Shown: piece by piece, positions 1-10,889 of the stretch
Layout of the letters: each line of letters opens with the position of its first letter
Position numbering within the stretch: position 1 is the first letter of the stretch
Origin: Siphonodentalium dalli
Taxonomy: Eukaryota > Mollusca > Scaphopoda > Gadilida > Siphonodentaliidae
Length of the DNA: 64,000 nucleotides
Assembly (NCBI GenBank): GCA_032622095.1
Contig: CP136061.1
Location: 13,409,287-13,473,286, forward strand
Direction of reading: 5' to 3'
Program-made: the position numbers and the translations under genes
The notes under the pieces: generated by a model
Database searches by the model: none
What the model was told of the DNA's origin: nothing
The model's input: the letters and a program-made list of their open reading frames with translations, nothing else

Positions 1-772
1 TACTTTGTTAAATTCTCAAAATTAATTTATTGTTTGCACAGTGATTTATATATTTCCTCAACGCCATGTGGCCCTAGATTACTGGTATCACACACTGACA
101 TTTACATGTATATCCTTTCCTTCCCCCACCAAAATTAAAATGTTTCATTTTCCAAAACATCTCCCACCAGTTTAACCGGTGATGAGATACTATTGATTAC
201 ATCCATCTTAGTTGATATAAATGTGATAGCCTGTTCCTCAGTGTAAACAATTGAACACAAATTGTTGGAGAAGGTGTACCCACATGCCACCCTGTTAATA
301 ATTAAGTTTTCAACAAACTGTTTTCATCACATTCCACAAACAGCGATCCATTGGCTGTTACACTGTATGCTATTTTAATTTAGTTTATGCCATTGTGTTG
401 ATTATACATGGATCTCAGAAATAAATTACTATACTGTACCAGGGTTAAGATCCTTCGATTTCCTGTTATTTAAGTCCACTACCTGAGAATGTAATTGATA
501 TTACATAGCGGTGACCCTACTCAGAGACCACACCTGGCAATTGTGATTGGCCACAGAAAATCAACAGCTCTCTGGGCAATATAGTTCAAGAAATAAAATA
601 TCAAACTTTAAGGGGTGGGATACTGCACCTAACACCTCAACAAGACTTTACAATAATTACACCAACCAAGGGACCTCTACTTGATTGTATGTACCAGAGG
701 AGAGGGGAATGAATGCTCCCTCACAGATCCAACAAGGAACCTCAACATGCTGGGTATATTGACATGTATTAT
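1..772. other. no gene recognised
   Basis: AT-rich sequence without a plausible reading frame, RNA gene or strong repeat. It runs into the tandem hairpin array at 779. Confidence 0.5.
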
Positions 773-778
773 ATACCA

Positions 779-938
779 GCAGGGTTACCCGGCGTTACTC
801 AGGTTAACTAGCAGGGTTACCCGGCGTTACTCAGGTTAACTAGCAGGGTTACCCGGCGTTACTCAGGTTAACTAGCAGGGTTACCCGGCGTTACTCAGGT
901 TAACTAGCAGGGTTACCCGGCGTTGCCCAGATTAAAGT
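779..938 (+). repeat. five tandem copies of a 32-bp element-end hairpin unit
   Basis: Units start at 779, 811, 843, 875 and 907 and are near identical (GCAGGGTTACCCGGCGTTAC followed by TCAGGTTAACTA). The fifth changes to the CGTTGCCCAG form and continues directly into the element body, as it does in copy B at 12857. The array is therefore an amplified element end, not an unrelated minisatellite. Confidence 0.9.
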
Positions 939-1582
939 GATGTGAAACCCTCTGCATGCTGTGAATATTTGGTGGGAATAGAGAATACTCTTGCTCAAAG
1001 TGTTACATGTATTCTCATATATTGTATATCCAAATAGCATCACACAACATGATTCTTACACATGGAATATAAGTAGTGGCTCACCTTGTCGGATCGGAGA
1101 GATTATCATTTTGTTTATTGCGATCAATCCGTCCCACCAATAAAGATGTATTTATTTATTTACAACTTCGTATACTTCAGACGTTATAACATGAAACATG
1201 AATATCATAAACACATTAGTTCGCAAAATAAAAGACGACAATTGGGTTTTACATATAGATGTATCAAACAATATAGCGGATTAGACTAAGATTTTGAGGA
1301 CACCTGGTTATCATTTCTCCGTGAAGATACAGTGGTTTTAAAGAAATGTCAAGGTGCTTCTCAGTTCATGGTGCTATATACTTGGCTACATGACACAGAA
1401 AGAGATTTTGAGTTTTTTTTATGTTAGGCGATAAGTCTGTTCTAAAAATGAAAGAAATCCTCTGTATCGAGCAGATATAAACTTGTCAGATGTCAGTATT
1501 CGAGGATCCCTAAAAGCCAGGTGCCACTGACTGCGTTTTCTTTCACCTCAGAAGAAACTCTATTTGACTGCGCACTGTGACC

Positions 1583-2069
1583 TTACCTTCAGCTTTACCT
1601 TCTATGTATATTCATCCTGTATCAGGAGAACCGTCCTTATGGGCGGACGTAACCACGTCTTCTTGAGCACAGGTTTGATATGGGTAATATATATTCAGTC
1701 TGCAATAAGTATAATTATCTACAAGTTGTGTCGAGTCTAACTTGTGGCTGTCACTGACTACCAGGGTTCACTGGCGGAGCTCTTAGACCAGTTTTCTTCT
1801 TGGACAGAATACTGAGACGAGCATGGTGTAGTTGGTAACACAAACCTCTGGTGATGGATTCAATTTTCAGCATGCAGTACTTTGGGATATCGAATGCTGA
1901 GCAGTCAAGTATCAGTTTCAAAAGGTAATGGCTTTATATCATGGGGTTCAGTCCAGTCTATGTAAACATACACTCAGATTCATACTGATACTGATAGTTT
2001 ACTCCAGACTGGGTTCAGTCCAGCTTGGTTCAGAGTTTCTTTTATGGCTGTTATGAAGCGGCTTCTTAC
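1583..2069. mobile_element. ~485-bp insertion in R1 copy A, possibly SINE-like
   Basis: Copies B and C run straight from the GCACACTGTGACC phrase to the GAACAGGCC phrase, while copy A carries about 485 extra bases between them. Inside, 1822-1870 resembles a tRNA-type promoter: GTGTAGTTGGTAACAC looks like an A box, followed by a weak GGATTCAATT B-box-like word. Ends are not sharply defined and no clean target duplication is visible. The insertion is well supported by comparison of copies; its SINE nature is only suggested. Confidence 0.45.
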
Positions 2070-2935
2070 GGCATGATCACTATTTCCAAACAGGCCTTCT
2101 ACACATTTCCATATCTTTTGACAAATTGTTACTTTTTTTGTGGAACTATTGAATGGCGCAGAATCAATGGTGTTATACTATAAACATGAGCCATTCTAAT
2201 ATGACGGTTCTAGGTCCTTCACTTTGCAAGAAAATGTGTATCTCTTAAACAGAATGATAAATATACTTTTAATGCTTTTTCTATGTTCTGTTTTGCTAGC
2301 TCATCATATGAATGCCCTGATTCCCATCCCCATATAAATATGACAGTTAAAGAAAATATAATTGTTCAAGTGACTTCATTGGGTCACCATTTGTCGAGAT
2401 TGTGAAATTTGAACGCCAAAAACTCCTTAAAACAACATGGAGGTCGGTGAGATGACTATATATAACTTCGGTGGATATAGGCGAATAGAACAATCTTATC
2501 AATGCTAGTGCATCTTCTCTCGCCATCCATGATCCAAACGACGCCAAATGTGATTTAATTCATCGCAGCTTTGGAGAAGAACGTGGATGAATTTTATGGA
2601 AATTAGCGCTAAATATATTTGTATCAGCTTTGGGGCAACTCCCCTCTTCATGCATGACTTGAACGGTGCCACTTTTGACATATTTAAATCACGTCCATTA
2701 GACTCAATGAGATGCATGCATTATATAATGGATATGAGTGTATATAAGTTTGGTGGTAATCGGCAACTAAACCAAATTTGATCATAGCTATTACACCCCC
2801 CCATCTCTCGCCCAAAACGGCACAATTTTCGCGTCTTTAAAGCTCACGATTATATTCCTCGTATCATGGAGAAGAATAACATATCAATTTGGTGGAAATC
2901 TGCACTAAAACAGTTTTTATGTGTACCCATACCAT

Positions 2936-4370
2936 AGTATGGTACACATAGTGTTGACGCCCGGATTGACCACTCGTCGTCCGTCTGTCCGTCTGTCTGT
3001 CTGTAGACACTTTACGCATAATGCGACAACTCACATATTTTCTATCCGATCGGAACCAAATTTTGTAAATGGGTTTCTCAGGCCAAAATAAAGATCGTGT
3101 TCAGATATGGGTTTGATCTTAGGTCTTCACGGTTTTTCGGTATTTAGTCATACCGCGGTTTTGTTTTTAATACCGTGTAGTAGGTATTGGATTTCTTGAA
3201 TAGTCGGTATACCGCCGCACACTATATTACGACAGCAAATGTCAATAAAATACATATTCTGAGGCACTAAAGCGTGCCTGTAAGTAATGAACGAGAACGA
3301 AAACTAGCGAGACGAAACGAGAACCAGCGAGACGAGACGATAACGAGCCAGTCGCCCAAAGCGTAAATGCAGCAAAGTGCGAAAATCAATTATCACAAAG
3401 GCAGTGCCAACACGTTGTACGCTGATGGATGTGTGTTTATAGTCGTCTCAAATGCAGTTCAAATTAGTGTACACAAAACAATAATTATGAAATGTAAACT
3501 ATACTCTCACAATTGTTTTCGTGCTAATGTTTATCCAATATCGAGACACCACGGATAAATACGTATTGCTTGGGGACCCATTTAGTATAATCTGGACTTA
3601 AATCCCCTCATGGTATAATTCTTTAGAAAACAAACCAAGAGACATATCAATTTGACGACAATCCATTGGAGTGGTGGAAAATGAATTGCAAATAATATCC
3701 AACGATATCCGAATTCGCGCGAAAATATCTCTGTATATGTGTCACAAGTGTGCCTTCTGAGCGCTTAATCAGTAAGTCGGGACATATTTTTGCACCGAAG
3801 CGTTCATGCCTGAAACCAGAAAAGGTCAATATGTTGTCATTTCTCGCGGCAAACATGTAATTTACTGTTTTGTTTTAATAATATGCTTTGTTATGAAATG
3901 AAAATTGTGAACTAATTACGTGTTTGTTTTTTTGTTTTTTTGCATAAGCGACGTCAGTAGAACCCCACATATTGTTAAGATCACACGCGACATGCATTGC
4001 GTTGTCTTCTTTTCGCGTGCCCTCGTCACACTGCATTCACACGTGAATAATGAATTCCGTACTGCATGTTGCAAAGGGTCTTAACTAGCAAAATGTTTGG
4101 ACATTATTCTTGACGGTATTTAGTCATACCGCGGTATTGATTTTAATACCGTAGTCGGTATTGTGAAGGTGGATACCGTGCAGCCCTATTTGATCTGAGT
4201 CTTTTTTTTTTACAGAGTTATGGCCCTTTTTCGACTAAGAATTCTCAAACATCTTTTATCTGAATGAAACCATTTGCTATGTGAATTTCTCGGCCCAAAA
4301 TTCAGATCGAGTTCGAATATGGGTGTGATCCCATTTATTTTAAAGGAGTTATGCCCTTTTTGTTTTTAAA
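2936..4370 (-). mobile_element. pearl/HINE-like element, microsatellite end at left
   Basis: A (TCCG/TCTG)n stretch at 2987-3005 is followed by two core units with shared phrases (GGCCAAAATAAAGATCG and GGCCCAAAATTCAGATCG; GAGTTATGGCCCTTTTT and GAGTTATGCCCTTTTTG). The first core is split by the hAT-like MITE at 3120-4188. The far end fades into AT-rich sequence after about 4360, so the hairpin end is not identified. A small palindrome (TACCATAGTATGGTA) lies at the left edge. Confidence 0.5.
3120..4188. mobile_element. hAT-like MITE with 8-bp target duplication
   Basis: The 8-mer TTTGATCT lies at both 3112-3119 and 4189-4196, immediately outside the element. The ends are inverted: TAGGTCTTCACGGT at left, and TAGGGCTGCACGGTAT when the right end is read on the minus strand. 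Subterminal GGTATTTAGTCATACCGCGGT is present near both ends. Removing the insert restores the interrupted core of the host element. An 8-bp duplication and TAGGG-type ends are typical of hAT transposons. About 1069 bp long with no transposase reading frame, so non-autonomous. Confidence 0.82.
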
Positions 4371-6050
4371 TTTATATTTAAATTTTTTTTTTTAGATTGA
4401 ACTTCTTGCTCAATTTACAAACACAAAAATTATTTAAATTTTTTATTTAACTTTTAAAATAATAAAAAAAAAATTAATTAAAAAAACAAATTGTCATTTG
4501 CACTTTCATTTGTTTTGGGTTTTATACTATTAATTAGGTGTGATGTCCTGTTTTGAAAATATGAAGATTTCATTGCAAGAGTTATGGCCCTTTAGTTATG
4601 GCAATAGTTGTATGTAATATAATGATATCAATAAATTACCATGTGACCATCCAGTATCCAGAGTATATGAGAGTATGTTTAATAGACGTCATTCCAAGTG
4701 GAATCTGTTTTAATTGAGTGATGACATATGGCTCAGAGCTCCAGGGGTGGTTAGATGAAGGTAAAGATAAACAACTGCTCACTGGCTGGCAAATCGTTTA
4801 TACTATATATCAAATTGATTAATGGCAGTAGGAGACTCTTGTTTCTCCTATTCTATATTCCATTGACTGCTTCGAAAATAATTAACCCTTTCCAAGGTTC
4901 CCATATACACATGCTATAGTGTACATGGACTTTTCCTCATATCTCTTATCTATGGTTATCTTTCACTTCTATCGATTTTGGTATTGACTGATTAATTGAT
5001 TTTGGAAAATTTATTAACACATGCTTTCAATTTGAAATTAAAATAATGGCTGATAGCCAATATTATTTATCTATGCAATAGGTAACAGGCAGATAAATCT
5101 TCATGAATATTGTAGGTGATGCCTTGTTTTGAAAATCAAGATGGTAGATGTTAATATTTCCAGGAATCTTATTTTCCCATTTGTTCATATTGTCATGGTT
5201 GATTGAATTTTAAGGGCCACATAGCGCTTAGAAGATTAACATTCAAGGTTATGGATTTTAGTTACCAAGCTATTTGTAAAACATTGTAATTTGTCAAACC
5301 ATTTGATTGATGGCTACTTACTTTCTTTATATGAACTATGGTAATCTGTTTCGATTCAGTGATCATAGGGGCCAGCATCCTCATCATATCATGTCTGTAT
5401 AACATTATATAGATAACACCTTTGTATTGTATAAACTACATATATTTTTGAAAACCATACACCCTTGTTATGAAACACATAATCTTGCATGTACCTAGCA
5501 AAATAAGCATTTCCTTATTACACAGGTCAGATATGAACTTATCTGTTCATGTTTGTTTCACTGTTATGTGACTTATGCAATAAATCAATCAATCATAAAC
5601 AAATAACAACTGGGGAGAATAGGGGGGGGGGTAGTAATTAAAGTACAATTTAAATTTGATATGGAATCCCATACATGTATGTTGTTCTAAGTAGTCTGGC
5701 TTGTCAACAAATTATAATTTCTCTTTAGAAGTGAATGAATTTTTAATATCTGGCATGTCAAAAGTGGCAGAGATAGTGATTAATCACTTTTGCTTCCAAT
5801 GAGTTAAATTAAACTCAAAAACATATCCTCCGAAATCACTAAACCACTGGATCTCACAGTGAAGTCTGTGTGTGAATAGGGACAGAGTTATGACATTTAA
5901 AACTACTCCTCCCAAATCCCTAATACTTTAACCTCTTCTTAAGACAAATTATTTGAGCTTTTGATTTCAAGTTGGGTACTGATGTAAGGATTCCTGTGAT
6001 AATATCTTTGAATTGAAAAATTATCAGTTATATCTAATCGCTATCACCAA
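4371..6050. other. no gene; A/T-rich with a possible LINE 3' tail
   Basis: Low-complexity A/T-rich sequence occupies 4380-4500. At 5575-5600, TGCAATAAATCAATCAATCA resembles the AATAAA plus short tandem tail that ends many non-LTR retrotransposons, but no coding remnant was recognised upstream. A G-run lies at 5623-5631. Confidence 0.35.
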
Positions 6051-6400
6051 GGGATGGGTTAAACATCTGCCAATCGTGATCGGCCTCAGGTTTTAATAAA
6101 AATGTTGGTCCCCCAGTGCACCCTGACTCGAACGGCGCCATATCATGGAGGTGATTATGTATAAGTTTGGTGGAAATCGGCGAAAAAACTATTTCATAAT
6201 ATTTTTGCTGCCCCTCCTCCATCTGCCCCCTGACAGCAACTGTGTGACCAACAACATCACTTTAGAAAATTTTAACCCGCACCAATATCTTCCTGGTAAA
6301 AGTTACCACTGTTAGACCGCCTTGGTGCAGTCTCGATTGCATCCCGTTTAGTTATATATGCATAGAGACAGACATACATATATTCGCAAATATATCTAGG
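6051..6400 (+). mobile_element. HINE-like core fragment with its own tail
   Basis: One 160-bp core unit (ACTCGAACGGCGCCA, then AAGTTTGGTGGAAATCGGCG) is followed by the AAAATTTTAACCCGCACC spacer and a short AGACAGACATACATATATTC tail ending in a GCAAATATATCTAG terminus. The order is the same as in complete copies ending at 7690, 15252 and 33945, so this is a separate truncated element placed head-to-tail before the next. Confidence 0.6.
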
Positions 6401-7690
6401 CACCAAATGTGGCGTTTTTAACACGCACGATTTGATTCCTCGTATCATTTGAGAAGAACGTGTATGAATTTGATGTCAATTGGCACTGAACATATTTTTT
6501 CATTAAACCACACACTTGGACTCTTATGTAGATGAATATATATAAAATGAGGTGAACATTGGCGAGTATACAAATTCGTATAAAATTTAGGGTCCCCATA
6601 TCTCTCACCCACACGGCACCAATTTGGCGTATTTAAGCCACACGATTAGATTCCTCGTATCACGGAGAAGAATATGTATCAATCTAGTGGAAATCGGCGC
6701 TAAGCATACTGTTTATCAATTTTTGTGTCCGTCTCACCCTCTGTGCACCCCTGACTCGAATGGCCCCACGTTTTACATCTTTAAACCACACAATTAGACT
6801 CCTGGTATCATGGAGATGATTATTTATACGTTTTGTGCTAATCGACGACTAAACAAATTGTTATCAAATTTAGTGCCCAACCCCACACCATCTCTCACAC
6901 AAACAACACCAATATGGCATATTTAAATTACACGATTAGCTTCTTCGTATCATGGTAAGAATGTTTATCAATTTGGTGGAAATTGGCGCTAAAAATATTG
7001 TGTATCAATGTTGATGCCCCTCTCCCTTTCAGTGCACCCTGACTCGAATGACGCCACTTTTGACGACTTTGAGACACAGGTCCCTGGCACAATAGACCCC
7101 AAACACCGTCTTATATATGTCTTTGGGTGTTTGGGGTCTATTGTGTCAGGGACCCGTGCTTTGAGCTACACCATTAGACTCCCCCATACAATGGGAATGA
7201 TTTTGTATAAGTTTGGTGCCAATCGGCGACTAAACCAATTCTTATCAAATTTAGTGCCCATCCCCCAATCTCTCATCCAAACGACACCAATTTGGCGTCT
7301 TTAAATCACAGTTATATTCCTTGTATCACGGAGAAGAATGTGTATCAATTTGATGGAAATCGCGCTAAAATAACTTTTATCAAGTTTGGTGCCCCTCTCC
7401 CCTTCCATGCACCCTGACAACGGCGCCACATTTGATATATTTAAACCACACCATTAGATTCCTCATATCATGGGGATGATTATATATAATTTCGGTGGCA
7501 ATCGGCGAAAAAAAAAAAATCTACCCCTCCCCTTTCTCCCCCTGACAACAACGGCGTGACTTAAAAAAATTCTAACCCGCACCATTATCTTTCTCGTAAA
7601 AAGTTACCCATGTTAGACCCCTTTGGTGCCATCAAGATAGTCCCCTGTGAATTTATATAGAACACGGACAGACAGACATTCGCAAATATA
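6401..7690 (+). mobile_element. HINE-like core array, R1 type, with (ACAG) tail
   Basis: Two alternating ~160-bp half-units repeat. One contains TGCACCCTGACTCGAATG, TTTGACGACTTT and TGGGAATGATT; the other contains CACCAATTTGGCGTCTTTAA and GAATGTGTATCAATTTG. The array ends with the AACCCGCACCATTATC spacer and ACGGACAGACAGACATTCGC before the ATATAGATATAGA terminus. No reading frame is conserved across units. A hairpin insertion lies at 7079-7154. Confidence 0.7.
7079..7154. repeat. 29-bp-arm hairpin inside a core unit
   Basis: Arms 7079-7107 and 7126-7154 are reverse complements with one mismatch, around an 18-nt loop. Flanking core sequence (GACTTTGAG before, GCTTTGAGCTACACC after) is partly duplicated. 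Other copies of the core lack this hairpin, so it is a later foldback insertion. Confidence 0.85.
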
Positions 7691-8670
7691 GATATAGACA
7701 TACTCAACGGGACTCTGCTCCTTCTGTTGCCCCTCTAAAGAACACACGGGAATCTTATCCTGTATGCAAAGTAACTGTTTTAACTTTCTTTTGTGCAAGG
7801 GTTATAAATCCCTATAATTGTGTTGGCCTTTAAATATAATACTGGTATTAGACAGTGTCCAATTGAAATTATATATAATCTCCTCCTTCGCCACAAAAAT
7901 TAAAGGGATTCTCTCTATTCCAAATTATATATCCAACAAGTTTAAAGGGTGGGGAGATGCTAAACTAAATCCATTTTTGAACTGAACAAGCTATTTTATA
8001 TATGTGATAGTTTGTTCTTGTATATACAATAACCTGTTAGAGAAGGGTGTACCCACATGACACCCTAAGGCTGATAAGCTATTTTCATAACCCTCCACTG
8101 ATATATATTCCATTTAATCATGTGGGGTGGGGTATTACGTGTATAATATTAGTTCTGTTGATGCTACATATTTTGTTCCAAGCAAGTGATTATTTATACA
8201 TGTATCATGAATATAAAACAATAAACATACATAAATTTAGCAGCAGGTTGGTTTACTATTTCATTAAATTCAAGTTCCATTGGGTCTGTTCTCAGAATGC
8301 CCAATATTTATTATTATATGACTTCCAATTATTTTCCTGGTTCATCACATTTCCACCGTTTGTATCAGAGAAAGTACAAACTAATACATACTAGTATTTT
8401 TAGATCAATTTGACAACTGAAGTTATTTTTCAAGTTTTCGGTCCACCGAAGGGGCTATCAAATATACTGCACGGTACACTAGCATCCCGCAATAAGCCAA
8501 TGACATTATTTTCAATAAAATGAAGAGTACATGTCCATGTATGTGAGAAAACCAGTCCCAGGGTGTCGGCACCCAATCCCAAAAAAGGCAATTTAAACAA
8601 TATGGGAATTACCAGATCAATTATAGTTTGTTAAATATAATGTGGTATTTATCATGGTCGGTAGTCCTTA
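7691..8670. other. no gene recognised
   Basis: AT-rich. Reading frames here (for example 8047-8394) show no domain, no repeated-copy support and skewed hydrophobic composition expected of random AT-rich frames. Confidence 0.45.
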
Positions 8671-9368
8671 TTAAAGGTACTGAAACCGATTAAGCACCCC
8701 TAAATTACTATTTCTTTGGCTTCAGGGGTAAATAAATATTTGATTTGAGTCGAGGAACCCACCCATCAAAGCTCAGAGTGATCAGATATTGATTTTTGAA
8801 GTTATTTCTCGAGATGTGTACTAATAATTTCCCTAGAAACACTTATTCAAACGGACGAAGATGGATAACTCTAACATCAAGTGGTAATAATAACGCAATT
8901 TTGACCGAGACCATCCTTTTGACGGCGTGGTTCTGAGCCACAAACAATAGAAATAAAAAAACTTCCTCGAGTAGATTAAAATAGTAACTTATGAGGGTCT
9001 GATCGGATTGAGTACCTTTAAAGATACTCAATCCGATCATGCCCACCTTAATGATCAGATATCAATTTTTGAAGTTTTGTTATTTCTAATTGTTTGTGGC
9101 CCAGAACCACGCCGTCAAAAGGATGGTCTCGGTCAAAATTGCGTTATTATTACCACTTGATTTTAGAGTTATCCATCTTCGTCCGTTTGAATAAGTGTTT
9201 CTGTGGCAATTATTAGTACACATCTCGAGAAATAACAAACTTAAAAATCAATATCTGATCACTCTGAGCTTTGATGGGTGGGTTCCTCGACTCGAATCAA
9301 ATATTTTTTACCATTGAAGCGAAAGATATAGTAATTTAGGGGTGCTTAATCTGATTGAGTACCTTTAA
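8671..9368. mobile_element. inverted dimer of a TTAA-flanked MITE
   Basis: TTAA occurs at 8671-8674, 9018-9021 and 9365-9368, exactly 347 bp apart. The two 343-bp halves are near-perfect reverse complements. Each begins at its outer end with an AGGTACT-type terminus (AGGTACTGAAACCGATTAAG at left) and contains GAGTCGAGGAACCCACCC, CTCGAGATGTGTACTAATAA and GACCGAGACCATCCTTTTGA. The single-copy relative at 16778-17205 is 420 bp between its TTAA sites. Both halves here lack about the same 80 bp of the inner terminal repeat, suggesting duplication of an already deleted copy. TTAA target and AGGT ends fit a piggyBac-like MITE; that assignment is inference. Confidence 0.85.
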
Positions 9369-10119
9369 CATTCTTAATCCATTAGTGGTTATAGGGCAGC
9401 TTCAACTGGCTGGGGAGATAGTACATAAAACGTTATTCTTCATCACTCAGTTTGAATTATTCTCGATATGATATATACAGTGTAATATATTATATCATAT
9501 CCATCCACCAAAACTATGACGTATTTAGAATCCGAGCTCTGGGTGTAACAAAAGCCAGCGTAATCTCATTGTGAAACCGATACGGGACGATAACATTTGA
9601 ATACGTTTTTGTAACAGTTTGAGGATGGAGATGAAATATATCACACCTGACAAGCTCACTGCCCGGCTGCATACCTCATTTCCATTCGAACAATATATAC
9701 AATAGGCAAGGAAGAATAGGATTCTTTGTATTGTTCACTGGCTGAATGCAACTGCACGCCGTGCACGGCTGATATAATTTCAAAAGGATGCTGTGCACAC
9801 TTCTCTTGGGTTATAACCAAGTCGTGTGCAAATGGAATTTGCTAACTCGAAGGGGTGCTGTTGGAAATTTGAAGGTGGACAACCCCCCCTGTGAACACAG
9901 TTCTCGTTATCGTGAAGCCAACGCGCCGTCAAGGCTAGCCAGTTATGAAATATAGCGGGCAAGATTATTCAAATGGAGTTTGTGTTTAAAATGTCGGTGT
10001 ATGAGTGAAATGTGAAATAAGTCGTGAACATCCAAGTACAAGAAAACATAGATTTAAAGGAGCGAATGGAAAATTCAGACCACATGCAGAGACGTGGTAT
10101 CAGGCTCTTTGGAGGGTTC
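9369..10119. repeat. diverged copy of a block repeated at 10890-11165
   Basis: Positions 9520-9700 and 10930-11160 share a series of phrases in order: ATCCGAGCT, GGGTGTAACA, AAGCCA, CGGGACGATAA, CAGTTTGA or AGTTTGACGATG, and TGCCCGG. This is an old duplication about 1.4 kb apart. Apart from this, no gene is visible in the stretch. Confidence 0.5.
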
Positions 10120-10710
10120 AAAGTTTTCAACAGTTGTAAATTTCATGCCTGACCGGGGGGGGGGGATATTTCCGGGCACGTATGCCGGGGTGGGTGGGAT
10201 ATCGATGGGACCAACAAACAATTTTTTCCGCAACTCACATTTTTTGTCCTGCAAGTCTTTTTGACTGTTTTTACAATGAGTTTGGCTTAAAACACATCTA
10301 TATGTCAATATTAACATAAATGACAAATTTCATGATCATCAGACAAACAGTATAGCCTGTAGCCCATATTAATGGGTTGAATTTTGAAATCCAAGATGGC
10401 CGCTGGCAGCCATGTTTTTTTGGCCGAATGACCCAAAAATGACTTGTTCCTATTTACATGTCAATGTTAACATCCATGACAAATAGTATGCATAGAAATT
10501 CAAATACAGTTGTTTACAGTGAATTTTCCCCCGCAAATCTATGTTTTAAGGTTAAAAGGGGGTGGATATCCAAAAATGGTCGGAAAAATTGCCGAAAACG
10601 GAAAAAAATTAGGACGCGGGTGTGGGTGGGTCTGAACAAGGGTCGAAATAAATTTTTTTTCCAACCCCCCCCCCCGACACGTTATTATTTGGAAATTGAT
10701 ACCACATAAT
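10120..10710. repeat. tandem ~154-bp-type units with G/C homopolymers
   Basis: ATATGTCAATATTAACATAAATG (first words near 10305) recurs as ACATGTCAATGTTAACATCCATG near 10455. G runs (10147-10157) and C runs (10666-10676) lie at either side. One unit carries CCAAGATGGCCGCTGGCAGCC, a core also found at 45390. A satellite-like fragment, not a gene. Confidence 0.45.
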
Positions 10711-10889
10711 TATAAAGTGAACGTGTTCTCATTGTTTGATTTTTTGTTTGCGCAAGGATGATGATGATGCACTGGCGTTGAATAGAACTTGGCGTTCACG
10801 CTTGACACACAGGTCCCTTCGTACGACAACCTCACCATGAGTAAGGTATATATATTCATGGGGGGATTGTTGCACCAAGGGACTGGTCT

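Larger units (their letters stand above)
773..2935 (+). mobile_element. R1 family, copy A (pearl/HINE-like non-autonomous element)
   Basis: The left end is the CTAGCAGGGTTACCCGGCGTT hairpin-type terminus, amplified in tandem at 779-938. It is followed by about 1.6 kb of unique body and then ~160-bp core units carrying phrases such as TTTGGTGGTAATCGGC and ACACGATTA. The body is shared, in the same order, with copy B (12846-15252), copy C (25361-27650) and copy D (60.5-64 kb). This anatomy (terminal hairpin, unique body, core repeats, microsatellite end) matches pearl elements of bivalves and Helentron-derived HINEs. Copy A stops near 2935 without the (ACAG)n tail and abuts another such element. 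It is interrupted at 1583-2069. No protein is encoded; the small reading frames here are not shared between copies. Confidence 0.7.

Noticed and set aside
8047-8394. 115-codon frame as a membrane protein
   Set aside because: Aromatic/Leu-rich composition follows from AT-rich DNA; no signal peptide logic, no homologous copy.
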